NCBI RefSeq assembly: GCF_002245535.1
Contig: NZ_NKCN01000019.1
Span: 52,089 to 116,088, forward strand
Reading direction: 5' to 3'
Source: Mycobacterium lehmannii
Lineage (GTDB): Bacteria; Actinomycetota; Actinomycetes; Mycobacteriales; Mycobacteriaceae
DNA: 64,000 bases
Shown one piece after another: positions 16,796 through 25,772 of the stretch. A program made the position numbers and the translations under genes. The notes under the pieces are model-generated. The model saw only the letters and a program-made list of their open reading frames with translations. It made no database searches and was not told the origin of the DNA. How positions within the stretch are numbered: position 1 is the first letter of the stretch; each line of letters starts with the position of its first letter.

Positions 16796-17653
16796 ATGCT
16801 CGACGACCATCTTCGGCAGCACGACGGTGTGATCACGCTGGCGCAGGCTCGACAGTGCGGCCTCAGCAGGCACGCGGTAAATCGGCGTGTGCGATCGGGC
16901 CATTGGCTTCGGTGTTCGCCCGGGGTGTTCTTCGCCAATGACCGAACCTTCACCGACTCCGCACGTATCAGGGCTGCGGTGTGGTCTCTCGGTCCGCGAG
17001 CGACAGCCAGCGGATTGGCGGCGGCATGGTGGCACGGGATCACCCGGTTCGCCCCAGACAAAGTCGAGATCACGGTTCCGCGGGTGAGCAACTACCGACC
17101 GAGGTCCGGCACGCGGCTGCGGCGGCGCGATCTGTCGCCCCGTGACGTCGTCGAGCGGGCGGGGCTGCGGGTCACCGCGATGCCGCTGACCGTGATCGAA
17201 GCCGCGGTCCGACGCGGCGGCGGACCGAAACTGATGGACGCCGCCCTGCAGCGTCACCTCGAGCTCGCCCAACTGTGGCGCGCGCATCTGCGCAACAAGG
17301 GCAGACACGGTTCACCGGCAGCACGGCGACTGCTTCGTGCGGCCGAAGACGGTGCGCGTTCCGAAGCCGAACGACTCCTGGTGAAGCTCCTGCGCGACGC
17401 CGGATTCACCGGATGGAGGACGAACTATCCCGTCGGCGGCTACAAGGTCGACGTGGCATTCATCCGAGCGAAGTTGGCGATCGAGGTCGACGGTTGGGCG
17501 TTCCACACCGACAGCGAGGCATTCCAGATCGACCGCAATCGGCAGAACGTGATCGCGCTCTTGGACTGGAAAGTGTTGCGTTTCACCTGGCTTGACTTGA
17601 CGGCTTATCCCGAGCGGGTGATCGCCGAGGTGGCCGCCGCGACCGGTCAATGA
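16796..17653 (+). CDS. DUF559 (Vsr-like) protein with AbiEi-type N-terminal domain
   Basis: A 285-residue protein. The N-terminal 50 residues (DGVITLAQARQCGLSRHAV and GHWLRCSPGVF) form a winged-helix domain of the AbiEi type found in type IV antitoxin-like proteins. The C-terminal part has a PD-(D/E)XK-like core: VDVAFIRAKLAIEVDGWAFH with Asp, Glu and Asp, and VLRFTWLDL, typical of DUF559/Vsr-like nucleases. Function may be DNA transaction or regulation; no toxin partner is adjacent. ATG 16796 is used; the frame is open upstream into the palindrome region. Codon use is like the neighbours. Confidence 0.8.
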   Translation: MLDDHLRQHDGVITLAQARQCGLSRHAVNRRVRSGHWLRCSPGVFFANDRTFTDSARIRAAVWSLGPRATASGLAAAWWHGITRFAPDKVEITVPRVSNYRPRSGTRLRRRDLSPRDVVERAGLRVTAMPLTVIEAAVRRGGGPKLMDAALQRHLELAQLWRAHLRNKGRHGSPAARRLLRAAEDGARSEAERLLVKLLRDAGFTGWRTNYPVGGYKVDVAFIRAKLAIEVDGWAFHTDSEAFQIDRNRQNVIALLDWKVLRFTWLDLTAYPERVIAEVAAATGQ

Positions 17654-17656
17654 CCC

Positions 17657-18232
17657 TCATCCCAACATGCGCCGTAACGTGTGACCGAACGGATAGCGCG
17701 CAGTCACAGACCCGAATCGCACCCGGCCGCGCGCCACGAGATGCAGCCTTTGCGAGGGCGGACCGTGCGGCACCTTGAGAGTGGTGCTGCCTGCGAATGT
17801 CTCGACGCCGTTGAGGTCGGCGGTGGCGCCGTCGGGCAGGATCAACTCGGTCGAGCTGAAGTAGTCGTCGATGTCCAGGACGACGGTCGGGCTCTGCAAT
17901 GTCGCGGCGGTGAAGTCGAGCGTGGTGTCGCACATTCGGGTGTTGAGGTCGACGCGCGCAGGTACAGTCCACGGTCCGCGTCGCGAGATCGACGACATCC
18001 GGCCGCGCAGCTGTTCGCCTCCGCCCGCAACGGGCTGCATCGCATCCGTCGAGGGCAGGTCGGCGATCACCTTGCGCAGCTCTCCGCGGGTCCGCGCGGC
18101 AAGCACGGCGTCGATCCGCTCGCTGAACTCATCGAGCGTGAGCATGCCTTGGCCGACTGCCCGTTCGAGCAATTGCCTCACATGATCGCGGTCGGCGTCG
18201 GAAATCCGCACGTTCGCGTCATCGATGTCCAT
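17657..18232 (-). CDS. DUF1707 (SHOCT-like) cell-wall/envelope-associated protein
   Basis: A 191-residue protein with an N-terminal DUF1707 module, seen in VRISDADRDHVRQLLERAV, GMLTLDEFSERIDAVLAART and RGELRKVIADLP. The C-terminal beta-rich region (VVLDIDDYFSSTELILPDGA, VETFAGSTTLKVP) resembles the LiaF-like repeat found fused to DUF1707 in actinobacteria. Such proteins are thought to act in envelope-stress sensing, but function is unproven. The 5' end overlaps the TehA-like gene by 14 nt, so the two form an operon. Confidence 0.82.
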   Translation of the reverse strand: MDIDDANVRISDADRDHVRQLLERAVGQGMLTLDEFSERIDAVLAARTRGELRKVIADLPSTDAMQPVAGGGEQLRGRMSSISRRGPWTVPARVDLNTRMCDTTLDFTAATLQSPTVVLDIDDYFSSTELILPDGATADLNGVETFAGSTTLKVPHGPPSQRLHLVARGRVRFGSVTARYPFGHTLRRMLG

Positions 18233-19181
18233 GCCCCGAGGGTAGGGGGCGGAACCGCGCGCTCACTCGCAGCACTCCGGCGATCGAGACAGCGATCCAC
18301 GCAGCAAACGCTATCCAGAAGAACACCAGCGAAATCGTCGGTAGGCCATGCCATCCGGTCTCTACCGCCATGGCGTGGCTGGCCGCCGAGTACATGCCCA
18401 GCGGGAAGACCATCGCCCACCACACGCCGGCGAATCGCCGGGCATCCGGCCGTCCGAGGTGCCGCACAGCGAAGTACACGAGCGGCGGGATCCATGCCGA
18501 CGCCAGACACCACGTCGCGACGGTCACCCCAAGAACGGCGTCGATGCCTGCGCGATGGATGTGGTCGCCCGCCAACGTCGCGATCGCGAGCCCACCCATC
18601 AATATCCACGCGTCGGGCTCGAATCCACCGGGATCCAGACGCGCAGCGAACGCACGCGCCAGGATCAGCGCGGTCATGACCCCGTAAATCGCGAGGGCAA
18701 CGATCCATATCGCGACGGCGATCAGCAGTAAGGCATGCCACCCCGTGTCGTGCGCAAGGGCGACCGCGACGATCGCCAAACCGGACGAGCCGACGCTGCA
18801 CAGTTCCCACGCCCCACGCGCTCGTCCCTGCAGTTCCGTCCAAGACCGACTCGCGAAGTTGCGCGCTGTCAAGACGACCAAGACCGACCACACCAGCGCG
18901 GCGGGGACGGCCAGAGCCCACATGATCGCCGAGTTCGCCATCAACCGGTTGTCGAGCACCGCACACGCCGCGACGAACGTGAACAAGCCGATCGTCACAT
19001 CGAGGTCAGACAAATCGGGCGGCTGCCGAAGCCACGAAACCACGGCTGCCGCAACCAGAACCAGCAACGCAAGAACGGCCAGCACGGCCAGAGCGCCACT
19101 GACGTATGTCAAACCGTGGTCGACCGCGGCGATGGAGACGATACCGGTCGCCATCACGAACGCGAACGCGTCGGGCCTCAC
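18219..19181 (-). CDS. TehA/SLAC1-type (TDT family) membrane transporter
   Basis: A 320-residue protein with about ten hydrophobic helices. The N-terminal AFVMATGIVSIAAVDHG is characteristic of the tellurite-resistance/dicarboxylate transporter family, as is the GVWWAMVFPLGMYSAA segment with the conserved gating-region aromatic. Plant SLAC1 relatives are anion channels; bacterial members export sulfite, malate or tellurite-related ions. Substrate is unknown here. It starts at a GTG 10 nt after the CYP126 stop and overlaps the DUF1707 gene, so it may be read through from cyp126. Confidence 0.85.
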   Translation of the reverse strand: MRPDAFAFVMATGIVSIAAVDHGLTYVSGALAVLAVLALLVLVAAAVVSWLRQPPDLSDLDVTIGLFTFVAACAVLDNRLMANSAIMWALAVPAALVWSVLVVLTARNFASRSWTELQGRARGAWELCSVGSSGLAIVAVALAHDTGWHALLLIAVAIWIVALAIYGVMTALILARAFAARLDPGGFEPDAWILMGGLAIATLAGDHIHRAGIDAVLGVTVATWCLASAWIPPLVYFAVRHLGRPDARRFAGVWWAMVFPLGMYSAASHAMAVETGWHGLPTISLVFFWIAFAAWIAVSIAGVLRVSARFRPLPSGHGHR

Positions 19182-19191
19182 CGCCAGCCGC

Positions 19192-20409
19192 TCACCGCAA
19201 CTCGACTACCAGATGGCGGATACCGGTGTGCCGATTGCTCCGCGTCCATTCGACGGGTTTGACCAGACGAGCTTCGGAGAAGCGGGGCAGCAACTCCTCG
19301 AACAACACGCGTAGCTCGAGCCGCGCCAGGTTCGCGCCCAGACAGTAGTGCACACCCTGGCCGAAGCCCAGGTGCGGATTGGGCTTACGGGCGATGTCGA
19401 ACACGTCGGGTTCGGTGAACACCGCATCGTCGCGATTGGCCGAACCCTCCCAGATCTGCACCTTCTGCCCGGCTGCGATCTCGCATCCGCCCAACGTCAC
19501 GTCGCGAGCTGCGGTGCGCCGCTTGGACGGTGAGGGCGACGACCAGCGCACCATCTCCTCGACCGCCGAACCCAGCAACGCGGAATCGTCGCGCAGCGCT
19601 GCCAGCGAGTCGGGGTTCTCGATCAACGCCAGCAGGCCGCCCGCCACCGCGTTGCGTGTCGTCTCGGCACCCGCACTGAACAACAGGCTGAAGAACAGAT
19701 AAAGTTCCAGGTCGGATAGCGCACCGTCGTCCACCGACGCGTTCGCGACCACCGACAACATGTCGTCGGTCGGCGAGGCGCGCTTGGCGGCGATCAACTC
19801 CTGTCCGTAGGTGTACATCCGCGAACCCGCTTCTTCGGCGGTCAACTGTCCGACAGAAGCTTTCCGCGATCCTCCGAAGTCGAACTGCGGCTCGATGGCG
19901 TGAAACAGCCAATGTCGTTCAGACTCCGGCACTCCCAGCAGGATGCAGATCATCTGCATCGGCAACTCGGCCGCCACGTCGACCAGGAAGTCAAAGGGCT
20001 CGCCAGGCGAGACGCAATCCAGCAGGCGTCGCGCCCGCGAGCGAAGATCGTCTTCGACCCTGCGGATCATCCGCGGCGTCAGGCCGGAGCTGACCAGCCG
20101 CCGGATCTGCGAATGCCGCGGGTCGTCCATCATGTTGAGCACCTGACCGGCGATCGCCAGATCCTGCAGCAGCGTGCCGCCGTAGGGCCGGGAGCCGCCG
20201 GTCACCGACGAGAAGGTCTGCGGATCACGAAACACCGCAAGCGTTTCGGCGTAGGTGGCCACGGACCAGAATCCCTCGCCGTCGGGCGTGTGCTCGGTCG
20301 GCTCGTGCCAGTACACCGGGGCCTCGCGCCGATGCAACGCGAACAGTTCGTGCGGAAAACCGTTCGCGAAGTTGTCCAGATCGGTGAAGTCGATCCCTCC
20401 CAGGGTCAC
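19192..20409 (-). CDS. cyp126: Cytochrome P450 CYP126
   Basis: A 405-residue soluble P450. The I-helix is AGAETTRNA with the acid-Thr pair, the K-helix ExxR is EEMVRWSSP, and the haem loop is LGFGQGVHYCLGANLAR with the axial Cys. It sits beside purB as Rv0778 (CYP126A1) does in M. tuberculosis. CYP126A1 is an orphan with no settled physiological substrate, and no ferredoxin is encoded next to it. The start ATG overlaps the purB stop by 4 nt, so it is translationally coupled to purB. Confidence 0.94.
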   Translation of the reverse strand: MTLGGIDFTDLDNFANGFPHELFALHRREAPVYWHEPTEHTPDGEGFWSVATYAETLAVFRDPQTFSSVTGGSRPYGGTLLQDLAIAGQVLNMMDDPRHSQIRRLVSSGLTPRMIRRVEDDLRSRARRLLDCVSPGEPFDFLVDVAAELPMQMICILLGVPESERHWLFHAIEPQFDFGGSRKASVGQLTAEEAGSRMYTYGQELIAAKRASPTDDMLSVVANASVDDGALSDLELYLFFSLLFSAGAETTRNAVAGGLLALIENPDSLAALRDDSALLGSAVEEMVRWSSPSPSKRRTAARDVTLGGCEIAAGQKVQIWEGSANRDDAVFTEPDVFDIARKPNPHLGFGQGVHYCLGANLARLELRVLFEELLPRFSEARLVKPVEWTRSNRHTGIRHLVVELR

Positions 20410-21824
20410 AAGATGGCACCCGAAGTGTATTTGGCCGCTTCGGGATAGCGGCTCACCAACTCGTCGACGGCCGCAACCACACGGTCCACCTGATCGCCTG
20501 CCGCGCCGGTGAACACCTGCTTGTCGGCCAGCGCCGCATCGAGCGCCGGCCGGTCCAGCGGCAGCCGCGAATCGGCCGCCAACCGATCCAGCAGATCGGG
20601 TTCCTGACCCTTCTCCCGCATGGCCAACGCCACCGCGACGGCGTGCTCCTTGATGACCTCGTGCGCGGTTTCGCGGCCCACCCCGGCCCGGACGGCGGCG
20701 ATGAGGATCCGCGTCGTCGCCAGGAACGGCAGGTAGCGATCCAGTTCGCGCTGAATCACCGCGGGATAGGCGCCGAACTCGTCGAGCACCGTCAGGAACG
20801 TCTCGATCTGTCCGTCGACAGCGAAGAACGCATCCGGCAGCGCCACGCGGCGCACCACCGAGCAGAACACGTCGCCCTCATTCCATTGCGCGCCAGCCAG
20901 TTCGGCCGCCATGGAGCCGTAGCCGCGCAGCACCACCTGCAATCCGTTCACCCGTTCACACGAGCGCGTGTTCATCTTGTGCGGCATCGCCGAGGAACCC
21001 ACCTGTCCGGGTGCGAAGCCCTCGGTGACCAGTTCGTGGCCGGCCATCAGCCGAATGGTCTGCGCCAGCGACGACGGTCCGGCGCCCACCTGCACCAGCG
21101 CGGAGACGACGTCGTGGTCCAGCGAGCGCGGATACACCTGCCCGACACTGGTGAAAATCTCGGTGAAGCCCAGGAATTCGGCGACGCGCCGCTCGAGCTC
21201 GGCCAGCCGCGAGGCGTCGCCGCCGAACAGGTCGAGCATGTCCTGGGCGGTGCCCATCGGACCCTTCACACCGCGCAGCGGGTAGCGGTCGATCAACGAG
21301 CGCAGGCGCTGCAGTGCGATCAGCAGCTCCTCTGCCCCGGAGGCAAACCGCTTGCCCAGTGTGGTGGCTTGTGCCGCAACGTTGTGGCTGCGGCCGGCCA
21401 TCACCAGGTCGCGGTACAGCACGGCGCGCTCGGCCAGCCGGGCCACCACCGCCACTCCGTGGGAATGCACCAGTTCCAGCGAGCGCCGGATCTGGAGTTG
21501 CTCGACGTTCTCGGTCAAGTCGCGACTTGTCATGCCCTTGTGCACGTGCTCGTGGCCGGCCAGCGCGTTGAACTCCTCGATGCGCGCCTTGACGTCGTGG
21601 CGCAAAACGCGCTCGCGGGCGGCGATCGATCCGAGATCGACCTGTTCGAGCACCCGCTCGTAGTCGTCGACCACGCCGGAGGGCACATCGACGCCCAGTT
21701 CGGCCTGGGCGCGAAGCACCGCCAGCCACAGCCGGCGCTCCGCGACGACCTTGGCTTGCGGTGACCAGATCGCCACCATGTCCTCGCTGGCGTACCGATT
21801 GGCCAGCACGTTGGGGATCGTCAC
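20406..21824 (-). CDS. purB: Adenylosuccinate lyase PurB
   Basis: A 472-residue fumarase/aspartase superfamily enzyme that splits SAICAR and adenylosuccinate. It has the signature VGSSAMPHKMNTRSCERV, the TSRDLTENVEQ segment with catalytic residues, and GRSHNVAAQ with the catalytic His. I start at GTG 21824 (VTIPNVLANRYAS), which matches the M. tuberculosis N-terminus MSIPNVLA; an in-frame GTG at 21830 would add two residues. The stop overlaps the cyp126 ATG by 4 nt. Confidence 0.96.
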   Translation of the reverse strand: MTIPNVLANRYASEDMVAIWSPQAKVVAERRLWLAVLRAQAELGVDVPSGVVDDYERVLEQVDLGSIAARERVLRHDVKARIEEFNALAGHEHVHKGMTSRDLTENVEQLQIRRSLELVHSHGVAVVARLAERAVLYRDLVMAGRSHNVAAQATTLGKRFASGAEELLIALQRLRSLIDRYPLRGVKGPMGTAQDMLDLFGGDASRLAELERRVAEFLGFTEIFTSVGQVYPRSLDHDVVSALVQVGAGPSSLAQTIRLMAGHELVTEGFAPGQVGSSAMPHKMNTRSCERVNGLQVVLRGYGSMAAELAGAQWNEGDVFCSVVRRVALPDAFFAVDGQIETFLTVLDEFGAYPAVIQRELDRYLPFLATTRILIAAVRAGVGRETAHEVIKEHAVAVALAMREKGQEPDLLDRLAADSRLPLDRPALDAALADKQVFTGAAGDQVDRVVAAVDELVSRYPEAAKYTSGAIL

Positions 21825-21864
21825 AAACACTCAGCTTACGACCCGGGTAGTGCAGGCTGGTCCC

Positions 21865-22728
21865 ATGTACTTCGTTGGGCTCGATCTCGCGTGGGCGGAG
21901 GGAAACCAATCCGGGGTGGCAGTCCTCGACGACGACGGACGGCTTGTGCAGGTGGGCGCGGCGGTCAGCGACGACGACATCGAAGCGGCTCTCGCGCCGT
22001 TTGTCGACGGCCCATGCATCGTGGGCATCGACGCGCCTCTCATCGTGAACAACCCCAGCGGGTATCGGCTCGGCGAGTCGCTCTACAACCGGGACTTCGC
22101 GCCGTTCGAGGCGACCGCACAGCCGGCGAACACGGGCAACCGTCTCTTCGATCCGCCCCGCGCCGAGGTGCTCTGCCAACGCCTCGGTCTGGACCCCGAC
22201 CCGCTGTCGCGCGGCGACCGTCGCGCGATCGAGGTCTATCCGCACGCGGCGACGATCCCACTGTTCAAACTCGGCAAGACGCTCAAGTACAAACGGCGCG
22301 CCAAGGATGTCGCCAAGCGCAAGGACGAGTTGCTGAGGATGGTGGGGCTGATCGAGGGGTTGAACGACGCGACGCCGCGGCTTCGCGTGCGCAGCAGCCC
22401 CGCCTGGCTCGAACTTCGCAAGAGGATCGAGGCCAGTGATCGAGCCTTCCAGCTGAACGCTTGTGAGGATCCCGTCGACGCGGTGCTCTGCGCTTATGTC
22501 GCGCTGTTTTTCGAGCGGCGGCGCGAGGACGTCACGATCTACGGCGACCGCGAAGGCGGCTACATAGTCACACCCGCACTCCCGCCAGGGCTGACGCCCG
22601 CTCCCCGAGCCCGTGCGGCGGCCAACCACGAGCGCGGCGACGTGTTACCACGCCTGGAGCAGGTTCAACAACTGATCGAGCGAGCCCAACGCGAACTCAC
22701 CGAGATCCGCAGGCAGTTGGGCGGTTAG
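21865..22728 (+). CDS. DUF429 protein (Rv0776c-like)
   Basis: A 287-residue DUF429 protein with an RNase-H-like fold start MYFVGLDLAWAEGNQSGVAV, the IVGIDAPLIVNN strand and the late LNACEDPVDAVLCAYVA segment that supplies acidic residues, consistent with a nuclease-like active site. Function is unproven. It is divergent from purB (40 nt) and convergent with the permease, with which it overlaps by 4 nt at the stops. Placement agrees with Rv0776c, though this copy seems longer, with a helical C-terminal tail (LEQVQQLIERAQRELTEIR). Confidence 0.82.
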   Translation: MYFVGLDLAWAEGNQSGVAVLDDDGRLVQVGAAVSDDDIEAALAPFVDGPCIVGIDAPLIVNNPSGYRLGESLYNRDFAPFEATAQPANTGNRLFDPPRAEVLCQRLGLDPDPLSRGDRRAIEVYPHAATIPLFKLGKTLKYKRRAKDVAKRKDELLRMVGLIEGLNDATPRLRVRSSPAWLELRKRIEASDRAFQLNACEDPVDAVLCAYVALFFERRREDVTIYGDREGGYIVTPALPPGLTPAPRARAAANHERGDVLPRLEQVQQLIERAQRELTEIRRQLGG

Positions 22729-24143
22729 TCCGGGGACTGCGCGAGCTGAGTCGGATCGTTGATGCCCGCGTCCTTGATGCCGAGTCGCCTGTTGATCACC
22801 ATGGTGATGAGGAAGAGCACGATTCCGGTCACCACCAGGATCCCGCCCAGCAGATACTGCGTGCCCGGGCGGCCCGACAGGGGCGTCACCAAATACACCG
22901 ACGTGATGAATCCGATGATGGGCAGGACCGTGGGTGTTCGGAAGTGCCTGTCGTCTCTGGGGACATCGCGACGCAGGACCAACACCGCGACGTTGACCGT
23001 CGCGAACACCGCCAACAGCAGCAGCGATGTGGTGCCGCCGAGCACCGAGAGCGCCTTACTGCTCGCGAACGCCGAGACGTAGAAGATCAGCCCGAACGCG
23101 ATGATGGTGGTGAAAATGATTGCCACCCAGGGGGTGTGCCGGGTCCGGTGCACCGAGCCCAGAACCGGCGGCAGTACATGCTGGCGTGCCATGCCGTAGA
23201 TCAACCGGCTGGCCATCAGCATGTTGATCAAGGCGGTGTTCGAGACTGCGAACATCGTGATGAACGGGAACAACTCGTCGATCGGAAGGCCCGGTGCAGC
23301 GGCTTCGACCACGCTCACCAGTGGGGTGCTGCTCGCCCTCAATTCGCCGATCGGCACCATCGCCACCGCGATGATCGACACCAGGATGTACACGACACCC
23401 GCGATGCTCAGGCCGGTCAACAAGACCTTCGGGAAAATCCGGACGGGGTCTTTGGTCTCCTCGGCCATATTGACCGAGTCCTCGAACCCGACCATGGCGA
23501 AGAAAGCAAGCGATGTCGCCGCGGTGATCGCGACGAATGTGCTTCGGTCCTCGCTGTTTTCGAACATCACGATGCGCGAGAAGTCGTGGTCGCCGGCCTG
23601 GGTGAAGGCCCACAGACCTACGAAGATCACCAGCAGCAGACCGCTGATCTCGATGATGGTCAGGCCGACGTTGAGCTTGACGCTCTCACTGACACCGCGC
23701 AGGTTGATCGCGGCGAGGACGGCCATGAAGCTCAGGGCGATGAGCGTGACGCCCGCCTTACCCCAATCCAGGCCGAAACCCTCGATCAGGTTGGCCGCGA
23801 AGGCCTGTGATGCGGTCGAGGCCGACGTGATACCGGAACACATCACCACGAACGCGACCAGGAATGTGAAGAACTGGATCCCGAATGCCTTGTGCGCGTA
23901 CAACGCTGCGCCCGCCGCTTGCGGGTATTTGGTGACAAGCTCCAGATAGGAGAACGCTGTGACAGTGGCGATGGCGAACGCGAGCAGGAACGGCAACCAC
24001 GCCGCCCCACCCACTTCCCCGGCAACCTGACCTGTCAGCGCGTAGACACCGGTACCGAGGATGTCGCCGACGATGAACAGCAGCAACAACCCCGGACCCA
24101 TGACCCGCCGAAGCTCCGGTTGCGTGTCGGTCGGCGTACTCAT
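22725..24143 (-). CDS. APC-superfamily amino acid permease
   Basis: A 472-residue transporter with 12 or more hydrophobic helices. The N-terminal LLFIVGDILGTGVYALTG carries the GxG substrate-binding turn of APC permeases, and MVGFEDSVNMAEETKDP matches the conserved TM6-7 region. It probably imports a cationic or neutral amino acid by proton symport. The start is ATG 24143 (MSTPTD); GGGCAG upstream is a weak ribosome site. A TetR gene lies upstream on the same strand with a 20-bp repeat in the gap. Confidence 0.9.
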   Translation of the reverse strand: MSTPTDTQPELRRVMGPGLLLLFIVGDILGTGVYALTGQVAGEVGGAAWLPFLLAFAIATVTAFSYLELVTKYPQAAGAALYAHKAFGIQFFTFLVAFVVMCSGITSASTASQAFAANLIEGFGLDWGKAGVTLIALSFMAVLAAINLRGVSESVKLNVGLTIIEISGLLLVIFVGLWAFTQAGDHDFSRIVMFENSEDRSTFVAITAATSLAFFAMVGFEDSVNMAEETKDPVRIFPKVLLTGLSIAGVVYILVSIIAVAMVPIGELRASSTPLVSVVEAAAPGLPIDELFPFITMFAVSNTALINMLMASRLIYGMARQHVLPPVLGSVHRTRHTPWVAIIFTTIIAFGLIFYVSAFASSKALSVLGGTTSLLLLAVFATVNVAVLVLRRDVPRDDRHFRTPTVLPIIGFITSVYLVTPLSGRPGTQYLLGGILVVTGIVLFLITMVINRRLGIKDAGINDPTQLAQSPD

Positions 24144-24156
24144 CGCTGCCCTTTGC

Positions 24157-24176
24157 TCTTCGCGCAAGCGCTCATC
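24157..24176 (-). repeat. Dispersed intercistronic repeat, copy 1
   Basis: The 20-mer TCTTCGCGCAAGCGCTCATC (plus-strand reading) is identical at 44392-44411. Both copies are between two co-directional minus-strand genes (TetR to permease here, phoP to phoR there). Similarity extends to 22 of 23 bases. The core GCGCTTGCGC is nearly self-complementary. Confidence 0.8.
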
Positions 24177-24190
24177 GGCCTCCTACTACG

Positions 24191-24820
24191 TCACACCTGC
24201 GCCACTCGCTCGTCGATTGGTGCCAACACGTCTATCACGTCGATCAGCGTTGCGCGTGCTGATGCGCGAGGCCCGTCGCCCTCGGCGACGAGCGCCGCCA
24301 CCACCGCACCGTCGACCGCGTTGACCAACGCGGTGAGGTACTCGGCGCGCACCGAGCGACCCGACCGCTCGATGACCTCGATGACGGCATCGGTGCGCTG
24401 GCGCATGATCCGCCGCTGGATGTCGCGCAGCATCGGGTGGCGCGCGCACGCGATGTAGCGCTCGTAGCGTGAGATCAGCTGCTCGCTGACCCGTTGCCCC
24501 GCCACGTCGTCGACCAACAGATCCACCAGGATGTCGGCGGTCGACTCCGCGCCTCGCCGGCGCCGCGACAACATCGCCACCCGGGCGCGCAACTGCTCGG
24601 CCTCACGCTCGCCGACGTATTCGACGGCCCTGGCGATCAGATCGTCCAGCGACGAGAAGTAGTAGGTCGTCGACGCCAGCGGCAGGCCGGCGCGACGGGC
24701 CACCGCACGATGTCGCACGGCGTCGAAGCCGCCCTCGCACAGCAGGTCGGCAGCGGCGCTGACCAGCGCAAAGCGTCGACGTTCTCCCTTGGGAGTGACC
24801 GCTGCCGTCACCTTTAGCAT
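24191..24820 (-). CDS. TetR-family regulator (Rv0775-like)
   Basis: A 209-residue TetR protein. The helix-turn-helix is in the region DAVRHRAVARRAGLPLAST followed by TYYFSSLDDLIARAVEY, with a ligand domain of about 140 residues. It sits upstream of the permease on the same strand and divergent from the esterase (about 130 nt), so it may control either. Length and location match Rv0775. The start could be ATG 24820 or the GTG three codons in. No clean operator palindrome was seen in the intergenic space. Confidence 0.88.
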   Translation of the reverse strand: MLKVTAAVTPKGERRRFALVSAAADLLCEGGFDAVRHRAVARRAGLPLASTTYYFSSLDDLIARAVEYVGEREAEQLRARVAMLSRRRRGAESTADILVDLLVDDVAGQRVSEQLISRYERYIACARHPMLRDIQRRIMRQRTDAVIEVIERSGRSVRAEYLTALVNAVDGAVVAALVAEGDGPRASARATLIDVIDVLAPIDERVAQV

Positions 24821-24950
24821 GCTGCCAGTCGGGCGGCCCTACCATCGCGCTTTCGCCTAATCGTCAGGGTTTCGAACCGAAGTCGGGGCTGGTGTTTCTG
24901 CTGCGACGGGCCAGCCGCCACTCGTGGGGCGGACAACCCGCGATGGCATC

Positions 24951-25772
24951 ATGGCCGCCATGCCCGAACTGAGCCGCCGTTCGCTTCTGCGCCTCGGAGT
25001 CGGCGCGGCCGCCGGAGTGGCGGCGCTGCGGATGGCGCCCGCGGCCACGGCCACCCCCGCCGCACCCACCTACGTCGACGGGTCCTTCGTCTCGGCGGCC
25101 CGCGGCGGGCAGACGACCGACTGGGCGATCGCCCGTCCGCCCGGTCAAACCGCGCCGCTGCGTCCGGTCATCGCCTTGCACGGCAAGGGGCAGGACGCAG
25201 CGGGTGTGATGGCCGGCGGCGTGGAACAGGGCTTGGCCGAGGCGGTCGCCGCGGGGCTGCCGCCCTTCGCGGTCGTCGCCGTCGACGGCGGTGGAAGCTA
25301 CTGGCACAAGCGGGCCTCCGGCGAGGACTCCGGGGCGATGGTGCTCGACGAGCTGATCCCGATGCTGGGCTCACAAGGTTTGGACACCTCACGAGTCGGC
25401 TTCCTGGGCTGGTCGATGGGCGGCTACGGGGCGCTGCTGCTTGGGGCGCGACTCGGCCCCGCCCGCACCGCCGCGATCTGCGCCGTCAGCCCCGCGCTGT
25501 GGACGTCCTCCGGTGCCGCCGCGCCCGGTGCGTTCGACAGCGCGGAAGACTATGCCGCCAACAGTGTTTGGGGCCTGCCCGCGCTGGCATCGATTCCGAT
25601 CCGGATCGACTGCGGCACCGGTGATCCGTTCTACTCGGCAACAAAGGAATTCATCGCGCAGCTGCCGAATCCGCCCGCGGGCGGCTTCTCGCCGGGTGGG
25701 CACGATGCCGGGTTCTGGAGCGCGCAGCTGCCCGCCGAGCTGTCCTGGATGGCCCCGTTGCTGACGGCCTAG
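24951..25772 (+). CDS. Tat-exported alpha/beta-hydrolase esterase (Rv0774c-like)
   Basis: A 273-residue esterase. The N-terminus has a twin-arginine-like signal, SRRSLLRLGVGAAAGVAALRM, followed by an Ala-rich cleavage area. The nucleophile elbow is GWSMGGYGALL, with a His in GGHDAGFW near the C-terminus and an Asp in IDCGTGDPFY. It resembles esterase D/mycolyl-transferase-like fold proteins and matches Rv0774c, a lipolytic enzyme. Start ATG 24951 (MAAMPELS) is preferred; ATG 24960 is also possible. It ends convergent with purD, overlapping by 4 nt. Confidence 0.88.
   Translation: MAAMPELSRRSLLRLGVGAAAGVAALRMAPAATATPAAPTYVDGSFVSAARGGQTTDWAIARPPGQTAPLRPVIALHGKGQDAAGVMAGGVEQGLAEAVAAGLPPFAVVAVDGGGSYWHKRASGEDSGAMVLDELIPMLGSQGLDTSRVGFLGWSMGGYGALLLGARLGPARTAAICAVSPALWTSSGAAAPGAFDSAEDYAANSVWGLPALASIPIRIDCGTGDPFYSATKEFIAQLPNPPAGGFSPGGHDAGFWSAQLPAELSWMAPLLTA

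Noticed and set aside
20956..22629. Minus-strand 557-codon frame over purB and DUF429
   Set aside because: It crosses the divergent start region of two confidently identified genes and reads as Arg-rich nonsense; typical high-GC shadow.
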